64,000 nucleotides of DNA, from the NCBI GenBank assembly GCA_023055425.1, contig JALGPY010000008.1:9868501-9932500 (forward strand). Reading direction: 5' to 3'. Position numbers and translations under genes: made by a program. The notes beneath the pieces are model-generated. The model saw only the letters and a program-made list of their open reading frames with translations, was not told the DNA's origin and did not search any database. This document shows, one piece after another, positions 44,845-60,018 of the stretch (positions within the stretch are counted from its first letter, which is position 1; the number at the start of each line of letters is the position of its first letter). Source of the stretch: Linanthus parryae. Its lineage: Eukaryota > Streptophyta > Magnoliopsida > Ericales > Polemoniaceae.

Positions 44845-47800
44845 AATAAAATAGGGTCCCTCTCAACAAGGGGAATCCACTTAGGGAAAGGTAGACCCAT
44901 ATTTGGATGGTTATGATTCCGGTTGTTACTCCAACTGCTTTTAGTTTCTTTCTTGATGGATTTCTCGCAAGTCTATCAGATCACACATAATGACATTGGA
45001 AACCTAAACAGAGATTCGTTGAACCAATTAGTTATCTTATAATTTCTTTGATGAAATGTATAGCCTCCCGAAATGTATACTTACCTCAAGTTTTCCATGA
45101 TGTTATAGCTTCCTGCAGATGTAACCGCTGGTAATACTTCCTCCCTGGAAGGATTTGGTGACTGGTTCAACACCAACCAGGGATGAGGTTTACCTATAAG
45201 ATAAAGAACCCAAATCAGTTTTCGCATTGAATACTATAATAGCATTTGATAATATTAGTTACATTTTAGCTGAAATTTATGTTGATTGCTGCAAACAGGT
45301 TTCCGGGACTCCTACCGATGTGTCTAGTCATCTTCCTGGCTACCAAGCAGGATCGAGCAACAACGCTAATCTTGTACGGGCACTATTAACAAATTGTAAA
45401 ACTTGAAATATGATTCTAAATTTTGTTTATGAAATTTGGCTCCTGTTTAATCTTGAATCACTTCTTTGTTTACGAAATGAAATTATTGGAAAATGTCTGC
45501 TTTCGCATAAACTTTGGATTGATAATCATAGAACATTAGAAATATTTTCTTGGGAATTTACTATGTACTAAGGTGTACACTTGTATCCAAAATGTTTCAC
45601 TCTGAATATTTTTATGCTAACCTCGAGTTTTCTATGATGTTATAGCTTCCTGCAAATGGAACCGCTGGTAATATTGCCTCCCTACAAGGATTTAGTGAAT
45701 GGTTCAACCCCAACCAGGTATGAGGCTTAACTCTAGTATAATGAACCCAGAATTGTTTCTAAGTATTTGATAATATTAGTTACATGTTATCTGAACTTTA
45801 TGTTGATTGTTGCAAATAGGTTTCAGGGACTCCTACCGTCGTGCCTAGTCATCTTCCTGGCTACCAAGCAGGGCCTAGCAACACCAGTAATCTTGTATGA
45901 GCCCTATAACAAATTGTACTTGCCAGTCAATTAAAACTTACAGATGCGACTCTAAATTTTTTTTAATGAAAATTGACTCCTGTTTAAACTTGAATCACTT
46001 CTTTGTTTAGGAAATGAAAACCTGAATTACGGTTGGAAACTGTCTGCTTTCACATAAATCTTGGATCGATAATCATAGAACATTAAAAATATTTTCTTGG
46101 GAACTTTACAGTACAATGTGCTAAGGTGTAAACTTGTATCCAAAATGTTTCACTCTGCATATTTTTATACTAACCTCGAGTTTTTATGATGTTATAGCTT
46201 CCTGCAAATCTGACCGCTGATGCTACTTCTTTCCGCCATGTATTTGGTGAATCGATCGACACCAACCGGGTATGATGTTTACCTATAATATAAAGAACCC
46301 AAATCCGTTTTCGCATTGAATACTATAAAAGTATTTGATAATATTAGTTTCAGTTTATCTGAAATTTATGTTGATTTTGGCAAATAGGTTTCCGAGACTC
46401 CTACCGGTGTGCCTAGTCATCTACCTGGCTACCAAGCAGGACAGAGAAACAACAGTAATCTTGTAAGGGCCCTATTAACCAATGAATTAAATCTTACAAA
46501 TATGATTCTAGATTTCTGTTTAAGAATTTTGGCTCCTGTTTAACATGAATCACTTCTTTGTTTAGGAAATAAAAACCTGAATTACATTTGGAACATGTCT
46601 GCTTTCAAAAAAAATTTAGATCGATAATCGTAAAACATCGGAATTTTTTTTGGGAACTTTATAGTACTACGGTATGAGTTTTAACTAGGGTGTACACTCG
46701 TGTCCAAAATGTTTCACATTGTGATGTTCCCGCAGGTGATTGGGAACTTTATAGAACTATATACTATGGTGTACACTTGTATCCTAAATGTTTTACTTTT
46801 TTATATTACTGCAGGTGATTGAGCATGTCAACCCTCCACCCCCGCCGCCGCGGCGCGGCCGTGGCCGACCACGGTCTGCAATAGTAAGAGCTCCATCAAC
46901 AGATAATTACAATTATCAAAAAGCCCGACGGGCATAAATTAAAACTCTTTGTGATATTTGATAATGTTTCACATAACTATATTTGGGCTAATTGATTGAT
47001 AGTAATATCTATATGATCACTCGATTAAGACATGAATGAAGTATTAACATGCATAAAGTTTAAATCTCTACACCAGACCTATGGGCCTTAAAATGAAATA
47101 TGAACTTCCAAAATAGAATTAAGAAGAAAAGGGGAAATTCATGGAATTGTAAGAGTGAGAAAGAGAGATGTAAAGAGTCACTACCTTTCGGAGGTCTTTA
47201 CTTATGCTCTTTCCTTTAAAAGAGCTATCTTCATCTCCTTGTAGTGGCCTCCTATTTTTCAATTTGAACTCTTCTTGCCAGAATCATCTAGCCCTTGTTA
47301 ACTTCCCAAAAGGAGCCTAAGTTGTACGTCTGAAACCCCAAAAGTTCCCAGTGAAGAATTGAAGTGGCAACCTTGGGCCCAACTAAAAACACCGCAAATA
47401 AATATGCATTTTGTCACAACATCATTGGTTTAACATAATCTATGCGAAGCAATAAATACTAGATAAGCACAATTAAGCTATTGGGCACATTCTTACATAA
47501 ATCCTCCTATATGAATAGAAATGTATACACTACGGTTATAATTTCATGCAAATAACGAGTAAAAGTGCCAAAATATACTTTCCATCACAGAGTTATTCAG
47601 CCTATATGTAAAGCATGACGTCATCCGTAAGAACGTTATCACTAGCAAAACATATACTTTCACACACGTGTGTGTGCCCGTGCATCATTTTTGTGGTGAA
47701 CCTAACAGCACTGGCGGCATCAAATTTCAATTTTGACACAGAGATATATTTCCTAGGGTCTTGTCACTATGCTTGAGAGTCTAAAGAACATTTCTTGGCT

Positions 47801-50800
47801 GATTGTTCTCAAAATCAATTATATTAGTGTTCGGATATGAGAAATACTGTGTTACACTTGCATCTCTGTATTTCTAACTTTTTATTATCTTGACTTTTCT
47901 GTGATGTTATGCATAGTTTTATCGGCATGCGACTCCTGGAACCTCAACTCCACAAGGACTAAGTGCATCAGCCAACAAGAATTGGGTATGAGGTCTTAAT
48001 TCTAAGCGTTCAAGAATGTAAAGTTCGGAATTCTGCACCAAATTAGACAGTTGAATACCGCCAAATCTTTTGTGGATCGCGAACGTTACATTTTCATTAA
48101 ATTTTGTGTTAAATGTTGTGAAAATTATCTTACATAAACACATATCTTGTGCCTAGTAATCTTCTCAGTAAAAGTAACTATAACAATCTGGTATTTCCCA
48201 GAACAATATTTGTGTTATACTTGTATCTGAATTTTTATACTTGCCGAAAACAAATATCAATTGATATTCTTTTTCAAATATATATGTATTAAGAAAATCT
48301 ATTAGTTATTTTATATTTTTAGTAATCTGAGAGATTCAATATTTTTGAAATGTGAACTTTAAGTACCAATGGCAAAGCTCTGGCCCCATTGGTTTTGGGA
48401 TCGGGTCCTTGCGAAAGATAAATATTTGTTTTTTTCAGATTGAAACCGAAAGATCAAATTTCAGTTTTCTTATTTGAAGCCGACTGATGATGACGAGTTT
48501 TCTTCACTTATTTGGCCCCCTTCCGTGTGTCGTTTCAAATAACATTTGTCACATGAGAATTTGACAATATTAACAAATAAGGGTCTTGGATTTGTTCCAA
48601 AAATAATCCCCCCAAATCCAAATGTAAGCCTCAAATTCATGGTCATCCAAACAGACCCTTTGAGAGTATTTGTTACATTTTAATCTGAAATGTATGCTGA
48701 TCGTTGTGAATAGGTTTCCGAAAGCGAAATATTTGTTTGTTTCAGATTGAAACCGAAAGATCAAATTTCAGTTTTCTTATTTGAAGCCGACTGATGATGA
48801 CGAGTTTTCTTCACTTATTTGGCCCCCTCCAGTGTGTCGTTTCAAATAACGTACCGCATGAGAATTTGACAATATTACCAATTAAGGGTCTTGGATTTGA
48901 AATTATTAACAATTAAGTTTGTTCCAAATCAAATCCAAGACACTTGTGTACCCAAACACTAGGTTTAGCCCCAAATCCCCCCAAATCCAAATCTAGCCTC
49001 AAATCCATGGTCATCCAAACAGACCCTTTGAGAGTATTTGTTACATTTTATCTGAAATTTATGCTGATTGTTGTGAATAGGTATCCAGAAATCCTACCGG
49101 TGTGGCCAGTCATCTTCCTACCGACCAAACAGGATCGAGCAGCAACAAATCGAGCAGCAACAGGACTTTTGTATGGGCCCTATTAACAAATTGTTTTATC
49201 CCCGAATTAAAACTAATAAATACTTTCACATGCTTGTATAACATGTTTTCACTCTATTTGTCAACAGGTTTCAACGGGGATAGGGAGGCACATACCATCT
49301 CGTCCTCTTAATCAAAGAGCAACATCCAACATTAACGTCAACAGCAACAGGGTATGCATGTTTTTTGTTTTAAGGCCATTCTCTTGGGAGATTGCTTTTG
49401 GTGTCCTGAATGTCATTGTCTAATTTCGTACTATCTTTTCAATAGGAGTCTTATGCCTCAACCTCCTCAGCGGTCATACATACTTCTCAAGGGCAACTTG
49501 CCTCCAGCAGCAATAATGTGCGTACACAATTCCACGCTTAGACCACTTCATTGGTCATTTTCTTTCGATCTACGTTCTTATAAAACAGTGAATAGTGCTA
49601 AAATACGATTGCTTTTTCTCAATTTCTTGCTTTAGCCTGGAATGCAGCAAGTACAACAAGAGCAGCCTCTTGATCAAAATCGCAAAAGGCCTAGAGATGT
49701 AACTGCTGAAGAAATAGATGAACACTTGAGGAAACGAAGGTACGATACTGTTTATAACTGACTTCTATATTTCCCCATACATACTTCACTGATCGTGCTA
49801 GAGAAAAAGCTGTGCTTATTATATTATCAGTTAAATAAGCAGAACATAGAAATGGAAATTAGAAAAAGGAGGGGTATGGTTATGTCATTATGTCACTACA
49901 GTTGGAGATGAAAGCAGGATTCTTCTATATAGGGGCCCGTAGTTACAAAAATTGTTTAGATAGCATTCTTACGTGGAATGCAAAAGCACTCATGTGTTCT
50001 GATGTTTATGCTTTTTTGAATTTTGAACTTGTAATTAAATTGCAGTGTTCGAAAGATTTCTAATATATACCTACATATATATATGAGTTATCCGGGTGCT
50101 ATGCTTAGTATGCTATCCACACAAAATCAAGATCTGTATGCAGTTGCTGTTCCATAAACAAATTCTATTGATTAGGATTCATTTCGAGTTATTGAATCCT
50201 AATATATGGTATCAGAGCTAGGTTTGCTCAAATACCTTGTTAACAGTAGTCACCGAATCAGAGGCGGAAGCTAACCAGATTTGAGAGATAGAAGCTGAAG
50301 ACGTTCACAGGCTCCAAGAGCATACTTCTAAACTGCTGCAGTGTAAGAAGCCATAATTGAGGTTCTGGGAAGCCGTATGGAGGGATTGGATTCGAAAATT
50401 GGGTACGGTTGAAGGCCAGAATGGAAACATCGGTGGGTTGAACGAGGATGAAAGTAGTACCAAATTCAGAATAGATGATTGGGTACCAAATTCACTACAC
50501 TTCGTATCGAAGCTAGTTCTTGGAGTTTAGCTGAATGTGAAAATATGGTTATCTGTTCATGAAGCAGTGGTAGGTGAGTATCGTTAAGGGGGATTTAAGA
50601 ATGTGTTGGGGGAGTATACCTACCTATACCCATTTTTCAGTTTTCACTTTACTCCCCCTCATACACATTCTTAAATCATCACATTTTTTAATTCCCAATA
50701 AAAGTACCACATCCAACAAAGGACTAGTAGATCTAGCGAGTCAAAAAGACATCCTTAATCTCCGTGAAAAAGTCCACCCAAACACTCAATCTGGGACAGA

Positions 50801-52044
50801 GGGAGTACTGTAATCAGGGGTTATAAACGAGAGAAGAAGTTCTTTTGCTAGTCCAGCATTGTTGGTAAGGAAAAATGGAAGTTGTTGGTGATTTTGCATG
50901 GATTAATCAAGTCAAATGATCTCACCGTGAAAAACAAGTTTACTACACCAGTTATAGATGATTTGATAGATGAATTGCGCAGAGCAAGCTGGTTCTCCAA
51001 GCTGGACGCCTGGACCTTATATATGAATACCACTTAGTACGAATGTCAGAAAAAGACATCGGAAAAACAGAATTACAACTGAAAAGCATAATTGAAAAGC
51101 ATAATCCGAACTCAAGGACCACAGGTGTGTCATGAATCTGAACCCAACTCCTAAAACACACTGGAATTTACCTTCTTGATGGAGGAGTGTACTGAATCGA
51201 GCAGAGCGCCCTTACTTTCTCGAGGCAAAAGTTTTAAGTATAACTGTTTGATCTCCTCTTCCCTCAAATATAACAGTAATCCAAAACCCTAGATCATAAG
51301 AGTTACTGCTTGTGATTTTAAGTCCAATTATTTAATTTCTTTTCCTCTAACCATTGCTATGAAATGATAGGTTCATTATTTTCAAATTCTGCATTTTCAA
51401 AAAGAAAAGTTCAGATTGTCGTTAAATAATTTTGTAGAGGGCCGTCTTTGTAACTTCTAACTTGCACCTTTTATATTAGTAGAAGTAAAGCAGAATTTGT
51501 GAGCTTAGCAAGGCCCATGCCCCCCTCACCCCATCCCTCTGTGTGCTTCCATATCTTGGTTGATATTTGCTTCCATCTCCTCTCCTACCTTATAACACAT
51601 TAAAGAACATTGTATATCTTAGTTATTATTATATCTCATTAACCCCTTATTTGAGATCACATTGCTATAAATGTTTGACATGACTTGTTTTTCAGGCGTC
51701 TTGACAATGGGGTATATGATCCTCTGTACCTGGCATTGGATCAGCAGATCGATATTTGGTATCGATCAATGCGGATGGTACTAGACATTGAAAAAAGCGA
51801 ACAAAGTACGTTGTTTCATTTTTTGTCATCACATCAGCATGCAAGCGATATCATTAGTCATTAATGTGCTATTTAATTTGAGTTGATGCTTTTTAAGTTT
51901 CACATTAAAGTTTTTAGATAACTAATCAAAAATAACACACCTTAAATAGATCGTACTAGTGCCTAACAATGAGTTGCCTTTCAAGACTCAGTGCAGGGAC
52001 CAAATCGTGGAGAAGACCCAAACAACGGATCTGGGAATCAGTGA
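44046..52044 (+). CDS. Gene 2: unrecognised multi-exon gene with tandem-repeated exons
   Basis: Proposed coding exons: 44046-44147, 45299-45373, 45646-45717, 45820-45894, 46198-46269, 46388-46462, 46815-46883, 47917-47985, 49081-49170, 49268-49351, 49446-49517, 49636-49739, 51696-51805, 51992-52044. They total 1,122 bases, 373 codons, no internal stop. All but the last three exons are phase 0-0. An L module (24 codons, LPANGTAGN...FNPNQ) alternates with a V module (25 codons, VSGTPT..PSHLPGYQAG..NL). A further exon-like L copy at 45109-45180 has GG for its GT donor and is left out. Then come PPPPPPRRGRGRPRSA (AT-hook-like RGRP), Ser/Asn-rich exons, KRPRDVTAEEIDEHLRKRR (possible nuclear signal) and an acidic tail GEDPNNGSGNQ. 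A nuclear protein is inferred, function unknown. No homologue is recognised; transcript data would be needed to fix the exon set. Confidence 0.58.
44550..44842 (+). repeat. SINE-like retroposon with A-tail and (TA)n, in gene 2 intron 1
   Basis: A 240-base non-coding unit ends GGGATTAGTTAAACTAACG, CTTCTTGTTATC and an A run (44774-44790), followed by 26 TA units (44791-44842). Tail structure and the GGATTAGTT..TTATC string fit a plant SINE. GTCCGAACCCC resembles an inverted B box, which does not fit the tail direction, so the class is uncertain. Confidence 0.4.
45109..45180 (+). pseudogene. Splice-dead L-module exon in gene 2
   Basis: After TTATAG, 72 bases translate in phase 0 to LPADVTAGNTSSLEGF... 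and end NTNQ, a perfect L module. The donor that is GTATGAGG in the sister exons is GGATGAGG here. Reading on to the next GT would meet TGA at once. The exon is probably skipped. Because it is 72 bases, skipping keeps the frame. Confidence 0.6.
46640..46822 (+). repeat. Short tandem duplication around the acceptor of the AT-hook exon
   Basis: GGGAACTTTATAG..CTA..GTGTACACT.GT.TCC.AAATGTTT..GCAGGTGATTG occurs twice in a row (46652-46745 and 46741-46825). The first copy leaves a decoy acceptor CCCGCAG|GTGATTGGG at about 46734. Only the second continues into the coding exon. Confidence 0.65.
46815..46883 (+). other. AT-hook-like exon of gene 2
   Basis: A phase-0 exon of 23 codons: VIEHVNPPPPPPRRGRGRPR, then SAI before GTAAGAG. 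The RGRP core flanked by Arg is the AT-hook signature for minor-groove binding. The proline run before it is GC-rich (CCGCCGCCGCGGCGCGGCC), unlike the AT-rich surroundings. Confidence 0.55.
47986..49080 (+). repeat. Gene 2 intron with a tandem 300-350 base duplication
   Basis: A block from TTTCAGATTGAAACCGAAAG through CCGACTGATGATGACGAG to TGTGAATAG|GT occurs at about 48421-48727 and 48727-49080. The first copy ends in an exon-like start (TGAATAG|GTTTCCGAAA) that is cut off after ten bases by the second copy. Only the second leads into the real exon at 49081. Confidence 0.75.
50207..50218 (+). other. Copia-type primer site in gene 2 intron 13
   Basis: TGGTATCAGAGCTAGG follows ATTGAATCCTAATATA, which looks like an LTR end. 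It marks a fragment of a plus-strand Copia-type element within the 2 kb intron. No partner LTR was found. Confidence 0.4.
50585..50808. mobile_element. MITE-like fragment with Stowaway-type right end
   Basis: GATTTAAGAATGTG and CACATTCTTAAATC form an inverted repeat about 80 bases apart, flanked by GGGGGAGTA/TACTCCCCC. The block ends GGGACAGAGGGAGTAC, a Stowaway-type terminus. Boundaries are approximate. Confidence 0.4.
50885..51100 (+). pseudogene. Ty3/Gypsy reverse transcriptase fragment in gene 2 intron 13
   Basis: DLTVKNKFTTPVIDDLIDEL then RRASWFSKLDAW matches the Gypsy RT block (KFPIPVIDELLDEL..FSKLDLRSGYHQI). In another frame HLVRMSEKDIGKTELQ matches the following IRM.E.DI.KTAF block. 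The frames differ and stops follow, so it is dead. It lies in sense orientation within the intron. Confidence 0.65.
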
Positions 52045-52593
52045 CGATATGTTGCAACTTAGAAGCATCAATAATGAAGCAATTAGGTCAAATTCATAGA
52101 CTTGACCGCTTCTTTTATCCTTAAGAAACTATTAAACGTCTATCTGCCCCCAAAAATAACGGGATTTGAAGAGTTTTATGACTATGATTTCACTACATCT
52201 TGTCTTGTTATGTGATTTGGATATGGTTTTGAATTATCTTTGCAGCGTTTTAACATTTTTTATCTATTTTTTTCCAACACTTGCCATGATAATACTCATT
52301 GGGAGGAAGTGAAATGGATCGATGCTGTTTGTTGCTTTTGTTGAGTACTTTCTAGAACTTATTTTATGCTATCATGTTTCTTAATTCATGGGTGAGAAAT
52401 ATGAAACATGATTCTACAGATTAAGAGTTGAGCTATACTCTTTGCCTCTAACTGTATGAACCAACTACATACATGGGCCTCGTCATACCAAGATAAACAG
52501 CATATTCAGATCCCCAATTCTCCAAAACCCTAGTCTGCCAAACTAAAATCATACAAATACAACTAGTAAAGACAACAAGTTTCCTTACCGTAA
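52045..52593. other. 3' flank of gene 2
   Basis: AT-rich sequence after the stop, probably including the 3' UTR. It corresponds to the sequence after copy B at 38.9-39.1 kb (for example TGTTATGTxAxTTGxxTATG). No other gene is seen. Confidence 0.4.
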
Positions 52594-53511
52594 GGGCATC
52601 TCCAACCCGTCACCCCCTCCCCTCACGGTTCACCATTTTCCCTTCTCCCTCCCCCTCTCCATGCCCCAAATCAAGGTGACTAGGATCGCGGAACGCTGTG
52701 GTAGTGGAACGGGATTGGGAACGTGGTACGGGGTCTGGTAGGAATGCGGTTTGCCAGGGGTAGCCTTCTTCGGATCGATTAGGTCGACCGAGATTTGCTT
52801 GCCTGGTTCGAAGAATGCTTTTTGGGAATGCCGTGTTAAAGTTATATTCATATTAGCATTGCCTAGTACTTTCGATTTATTATCACGTACAATTTTGTAT
52901 GGAGTCCCGTCATACACAAGAAAGGTAGATGTAAAGACGTAATTTCTTAATGAAATTATGGGGGCAAGAGAGTAATAATATTAAAATATTTAGGTCTGTG
53001 TAAAAACTTAAGGGGTCGCCGCAATTAATGATCATTGAGATTGCGCGATGTGGACCCCCAAACTAGCCATCGTCTACAACCCATCCCCTCCCCTAACCTA
53101 ATTAAATTCATTTAGAAATATATTTAATAAATTCTAAGTCTTTTGTTTATTTTTTAAGTTTAATGTACATTCTAATTTTGTGGCATGTTTATGGATCATT
53201 TCAATTGCATTTTATATCAGAAAAGTCAATCGAATATTTTAAATCTTACGAAAAATGTACTTATTGTGACGCTAAAACACAAAATAAAAGAAAGAAATCA
53301 TTTTCTTAATTGCATTTTTCAATAACCGAAAAGATATATTTTTTGTAAAAAATGCAGAATATATTAAAAAATAGTTTAACCATAATTAACAATATCAATT
53401 ACAATTATACAATATTATTACGTGTAATTAAAAATACCCAAAAACTGTAGTAGTGAACCTTCCCTTGGAAGGTAGTTCATGGGGATTTCAATTGAGGGGT
53501 TAGAGATGCCC
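52594..53511. mobile_element. PIF/Harbinger-like non-autonomous element
   Basis: The 918-base element begins GGGCATCTCCAACCCGTCAC and ends GGGGTTAGAGATGCCC. It is flanked by TAA on both sides (52591-52593 and 53512-53514). Terminal GGGCATCTCCAACC and 3-base TAA/TTA duplications are typical of PIF/Harbinger. The interior has no transposase; a 95-codon frame on the minus strand is unsupported. Confidence 0.75.
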
Positions 53512-53514
53512 TAA

Positions 53515-54066
53515 GAGATTATATTCAACAGTAGTATGAATCACCAATTTCTAATTCTTGAACATGTTTCCAATTTTCAAAACAATAAACCCTAGGCTAA
53601 CAAACCCAAAATCAAACACACAAATGACAATTGACAGGTAAACAACAAATCTGGAAATAATAGACTGCGTGTTGAAGAATTGTGTAGCTTTGCAATGAAA
53701 GTAGGCATAGAAGAGTGGTGAAACTTGCCTTGTGTTTACCGAATCGGTGTATCAAAGCTATGAGTTAGTTGTTGACAATAGTAAAAGAAGACGTGGGAAA
53801 CAAGGTGGGGCCCAACTACGAATCCAACGCACGGTTCGTCGCCGGCGTGTTGGTGGTTCAGTATCATACTCATCAACGGTTTCTAGTGACTGCACTTCAA
53901 GACTTCTCTCGCTCGATAGCGAAAGAAATGTTTATTTATTTGCAAGAGACAAAAACCAAATAATCTTCTTTCCCAAATTAGGCAAATTCAATCTGGAAAG
54001 TGGGTGGTTTTGCATTTACACAAAGAGTGGGTCCCAAAATGCTAATTTCACGGGTACTAATGGGTT
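53515..54066. repeat. Duplicated flank, partner of 39950-41030
   Basis: Similar to 40190-40930 and, in its first half, to 19410-19600. A 117-codon frame (53732-54085) runs through it, but the homologous copies do not keep that frame, so it is not supported as coding. Confidence 0.45.
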
Positions 54067-54510
54067 GGGTTTTTTTTTAGTGTAAAAGGAATTTTATTAA
54101 CCAAGCGGGGTTAAACCCTGAAACTTTTACATTACTGGGTCGCGCCCAGTCAGAAATACAACCCATCCAAATTTTTGGTTCATCGAAACTGTAACCGGCT
54201 TTAGCGCATACATGTGCAAGCTGATTCTTCTCACGCGGGCACCAACTGATTTCAACTTTGCGAAAACAGACTAAATATTCTGTAACAGTCGTTCATCACC
54301 AACCCAAATATAGAAGCGATCTGTAGCGACGTTCCCTTCTTTCAAATGCGACGTAGCCTTCTAGATTAGATTCAATAACAATCTGTGCAAACCCCATTCT
54401 GTGAGCCAGCAACAAAGCTTCCGAATGGAGATAGCCTCTGCATCAGCCGGAGATTTTGCCGTCGGTAGTGCACCTGCCATTGCCGCAATGAACTAATGGG
54501 TTGGTTTGGA
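54067..54510 (-). pseudogene. RNase H-like (RVT_3) LINE fragment, frameshifted
   Basis: Reading leftwards on the minus strand: AMAGALPTAKSPADAEAISI (Glu helix), a one-base shift, then EALLLAHRMGFAQIVIESN (central acid), and in a third frame EISWCPREKNQLAHVCAKAG (last motif with His) ending NPAWLIKFLLH. The order matches the C-terminus of plant LINE ORF2. Two frameshifts make it dead. The first Asp strand is missing. Confidence 0.65.
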
Positions 54511-54959
54511 TGATTGGCTTTTTGGTTTTTATTAAACAAAAACCAGTGTCTGGCAGAAACTGCCGGATGACGGTTTTTATTGCCTGCGACACTGGCTCTA
54601 CTTTTAGGCAACGTGTCTAGGACACGTCCAGCAATGTGATAACACGTCAACGTTTTTTATGCTTTATTTTCCCTTTGATAGCTGGAACTGGCGCCCGGCT
54701 ATTCTAGTGGTCGATGAATTGATAGTCGAGCTAGTGTCCAACAAGGTCGCTTGTGAAAAAAAGGAATGTAAATAACGGTAATCGGTCAAAATTATAATTT
54801 TCATTCTCAAACTAGTCGTGTGATGTAACCTTATTTGGAGCTGACAAAAGCATTATGTGATTCTATATGAATTACCACTCAAGTTTAACATGGATTAGAT
54901 GCAACAGGATCGAACTTTAGTAACTCGATGTATTTGTGAGAAATGGATGTTCCTCATTA

Positions 54960-56290
54960 TATATTACCACACATTCGCTTTAGAAGCCGCATCGGATCGC
55001 TGCCGCCAAGCCTTGTCCTTTCAGTCGAGCTATGGGAAAGCATATCTTCTTATTCTTGATAACTGAATTCCTGAAGGATAGTCAATTACAAAAAGGAGTG
55101 CGAGTAAACCCGCCCTATTTCTTATATCTCATTTGGCATAGGACCTTCCCCCTATCATAGATTCCCCGGTTACCCTATCTTGCGTAAGCATTTTAGTTCC
55201 CGAATCAAATACATGGCTCTCTGCTCTTAAGTGGTGTTGCTTTCTTTTCATTTGAATACCGAGTTTAGTGACTACAAACAATACCATTACCAAGTACCTT
55301 TTATCGCACTTGAATTAGGGGGACGTCGGTATTACCGAATGGAAGACCCTTTTCGGGGGACCGAGAAAGAGCTACTTGAAAGAGAGTTTTCTTTTCTCAT
55401 TAGTGGTTTCACGTACAAACTTTCCACTTCTCGTTGGTACAGATAGAAGAAGGGCGTCAAGGATATTTCTATCTTGTCTTTAATAATTTGTCTTTTCAAT
55501 TGAATACATTCACTAGCTTGTTACACACTTTCATTCATGTGGTAGCATTCTACGTGCCATTTTTATAGCTTTCGAGTAGGAGCGTCAAGCTGTTTCCTCG
55601 ATGTCTGCAGAGCGAAAGGGTTGCATGGTGAACCATATGTTGCAGCGCGTCCGATCGTTAACCTATTCCCTTCTATTGTTAGAAGCAGGCTCGATGTCTA
55701 CTATCGGTGCTAAGTTGAGGGGGGGATGGCCTTGCAACATGAACGAGTGAACGATTACTAACCCGGTCATATTAGGTAATGAAGTGATCCTTTTTTGCAT
55801 ATCTTTTTTCCTTTCGGGCAGCATAACTGCCCTCTTTCTGCAATCTTATTCCCTTGCAGCGGATATTGATCCCTACGGCATATTGGAAGATTTCTGCCGT
55901 CGACTGAACCATACCTGCTTTTGTGCCATGACACTCGACATATGTGATACCTAGATTTAGGGATATGACCGGGTTGCTTCTTTAAATGAAGAGTATGCTA
56001 GGAGTGACTTCTCAATCGCCGATCCAAAGATTTCTTTCTCGCAACGGCCGTCTAAACGAGCCTCTACTTGAGTTCTTGGTTCCTGATACCTTCGACCAAG
56101 GAGTACCCGAACTAGAAAGATAAAAAATTCAACATAAGGAGAATCTTCTTCCAAAAGAATTTTCTGGTTCGGCGGCATAGCATTCAAAAACACCACCGCA
56201 TGAAGTCTACAGTACAAAATTATATGTAGACTAGAGTAGAAGTTTACTAATAATGTCCTATGTACATACTTGTAGCTCTCGAGTTTCACT
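54960..56290. other. Possible organelle (mitochondrial) DNA insertion
   Basis: Composition shifts to balanced GC with few A/T runs. The style resembles plant mitochondrial intergenic DNA (for example GGTGCTAAGTTGAGGGGGG and CTATTGTTAGAAGCAGGC). Two frames are well formed: plus 55231-55446 (FIALELGGRRYYRMEDPFRG) and minus 56289-55957 (MPPNQKILLEEDSPYVEFF, then LVRVLLGRRYQEPRTQVEAR). I do not recognise either protein. The organelle call rests on composition and appearance only. Edges are approximate. Confidence 0.35.
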
Positions 56291-56984
56291 TCCTGCTAGT
56301 TTCACTTGCTGCAAACTTGGAACGTCGTCTAAAGCTAAGAGAAATATGTCACTGACCTCGTACCAAGAGGACTAGCAAGTACCATAACTAACGTCACTTA
56401 CAACCAAATCTTCTCCTTTAGTGGATGCAATAACACTGGTTGTCCATGAAAAGTCAATTGAAGAAGCTACGACACAAATGTCTTTAAAGAAGATTCGGAT
56501 GGAGGTGCAAACCGAAGAGGCTGAGGGTAAGGAACACAAATGTTACTATGATATTAAAACCACGAGGGTGAGAATAAAACTGGCTTAAGTTATGATGGCA
56601 CATAAATAACCTAAGCACCAAACTACATGTATGGTTTCTAAATGAAACTACACATAGAATGCCAGAGTGCAACAATAGACACACCAACGAAGTTTTCATT
56701 GAACCCTCGAGACATTTAGGTCAATGGAGACCGCATTCACAGTGAATCAGAGGTCTCAGACAAATAAAGCAAGCACAATTTCTGACAAAACAAATGTGAT
56801 CATAATGACATTACAAAATCTATTGTATTTAAGGCCAGAGTATATGGGAAGCAAAATTGAAAAACTCTCATCATCTTGAAACACAGGCCAATCTAATATT
56901 ATCTTCTAAATAAAAGGGTTTCTGACCAAGCATAAAGAGAGCATTGGAAAACAGCAAACTAACATTATAACCCAAACGCCCCTA
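56291..56984. other. 3' intergenic region of RPS8
   Basis: No gene is seen. The last part is expected to hold the RPS8 3' UTR on the minus strand, but no single polyadenylation signal stands out. Confidence 0.4.
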
Positions 56985-59989
<3,005 letters not shown>

Positions 59990-60018
59990 GGTTGCTGAGC
60001 GGCGGAGAAGCGACGGAA

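Noticed and set aside
53732..54085. 117-codon plus frame
   Set aside because: Not conserved as a frame in the duplicated copies at 40 kb; the region behaves as repeat flank.
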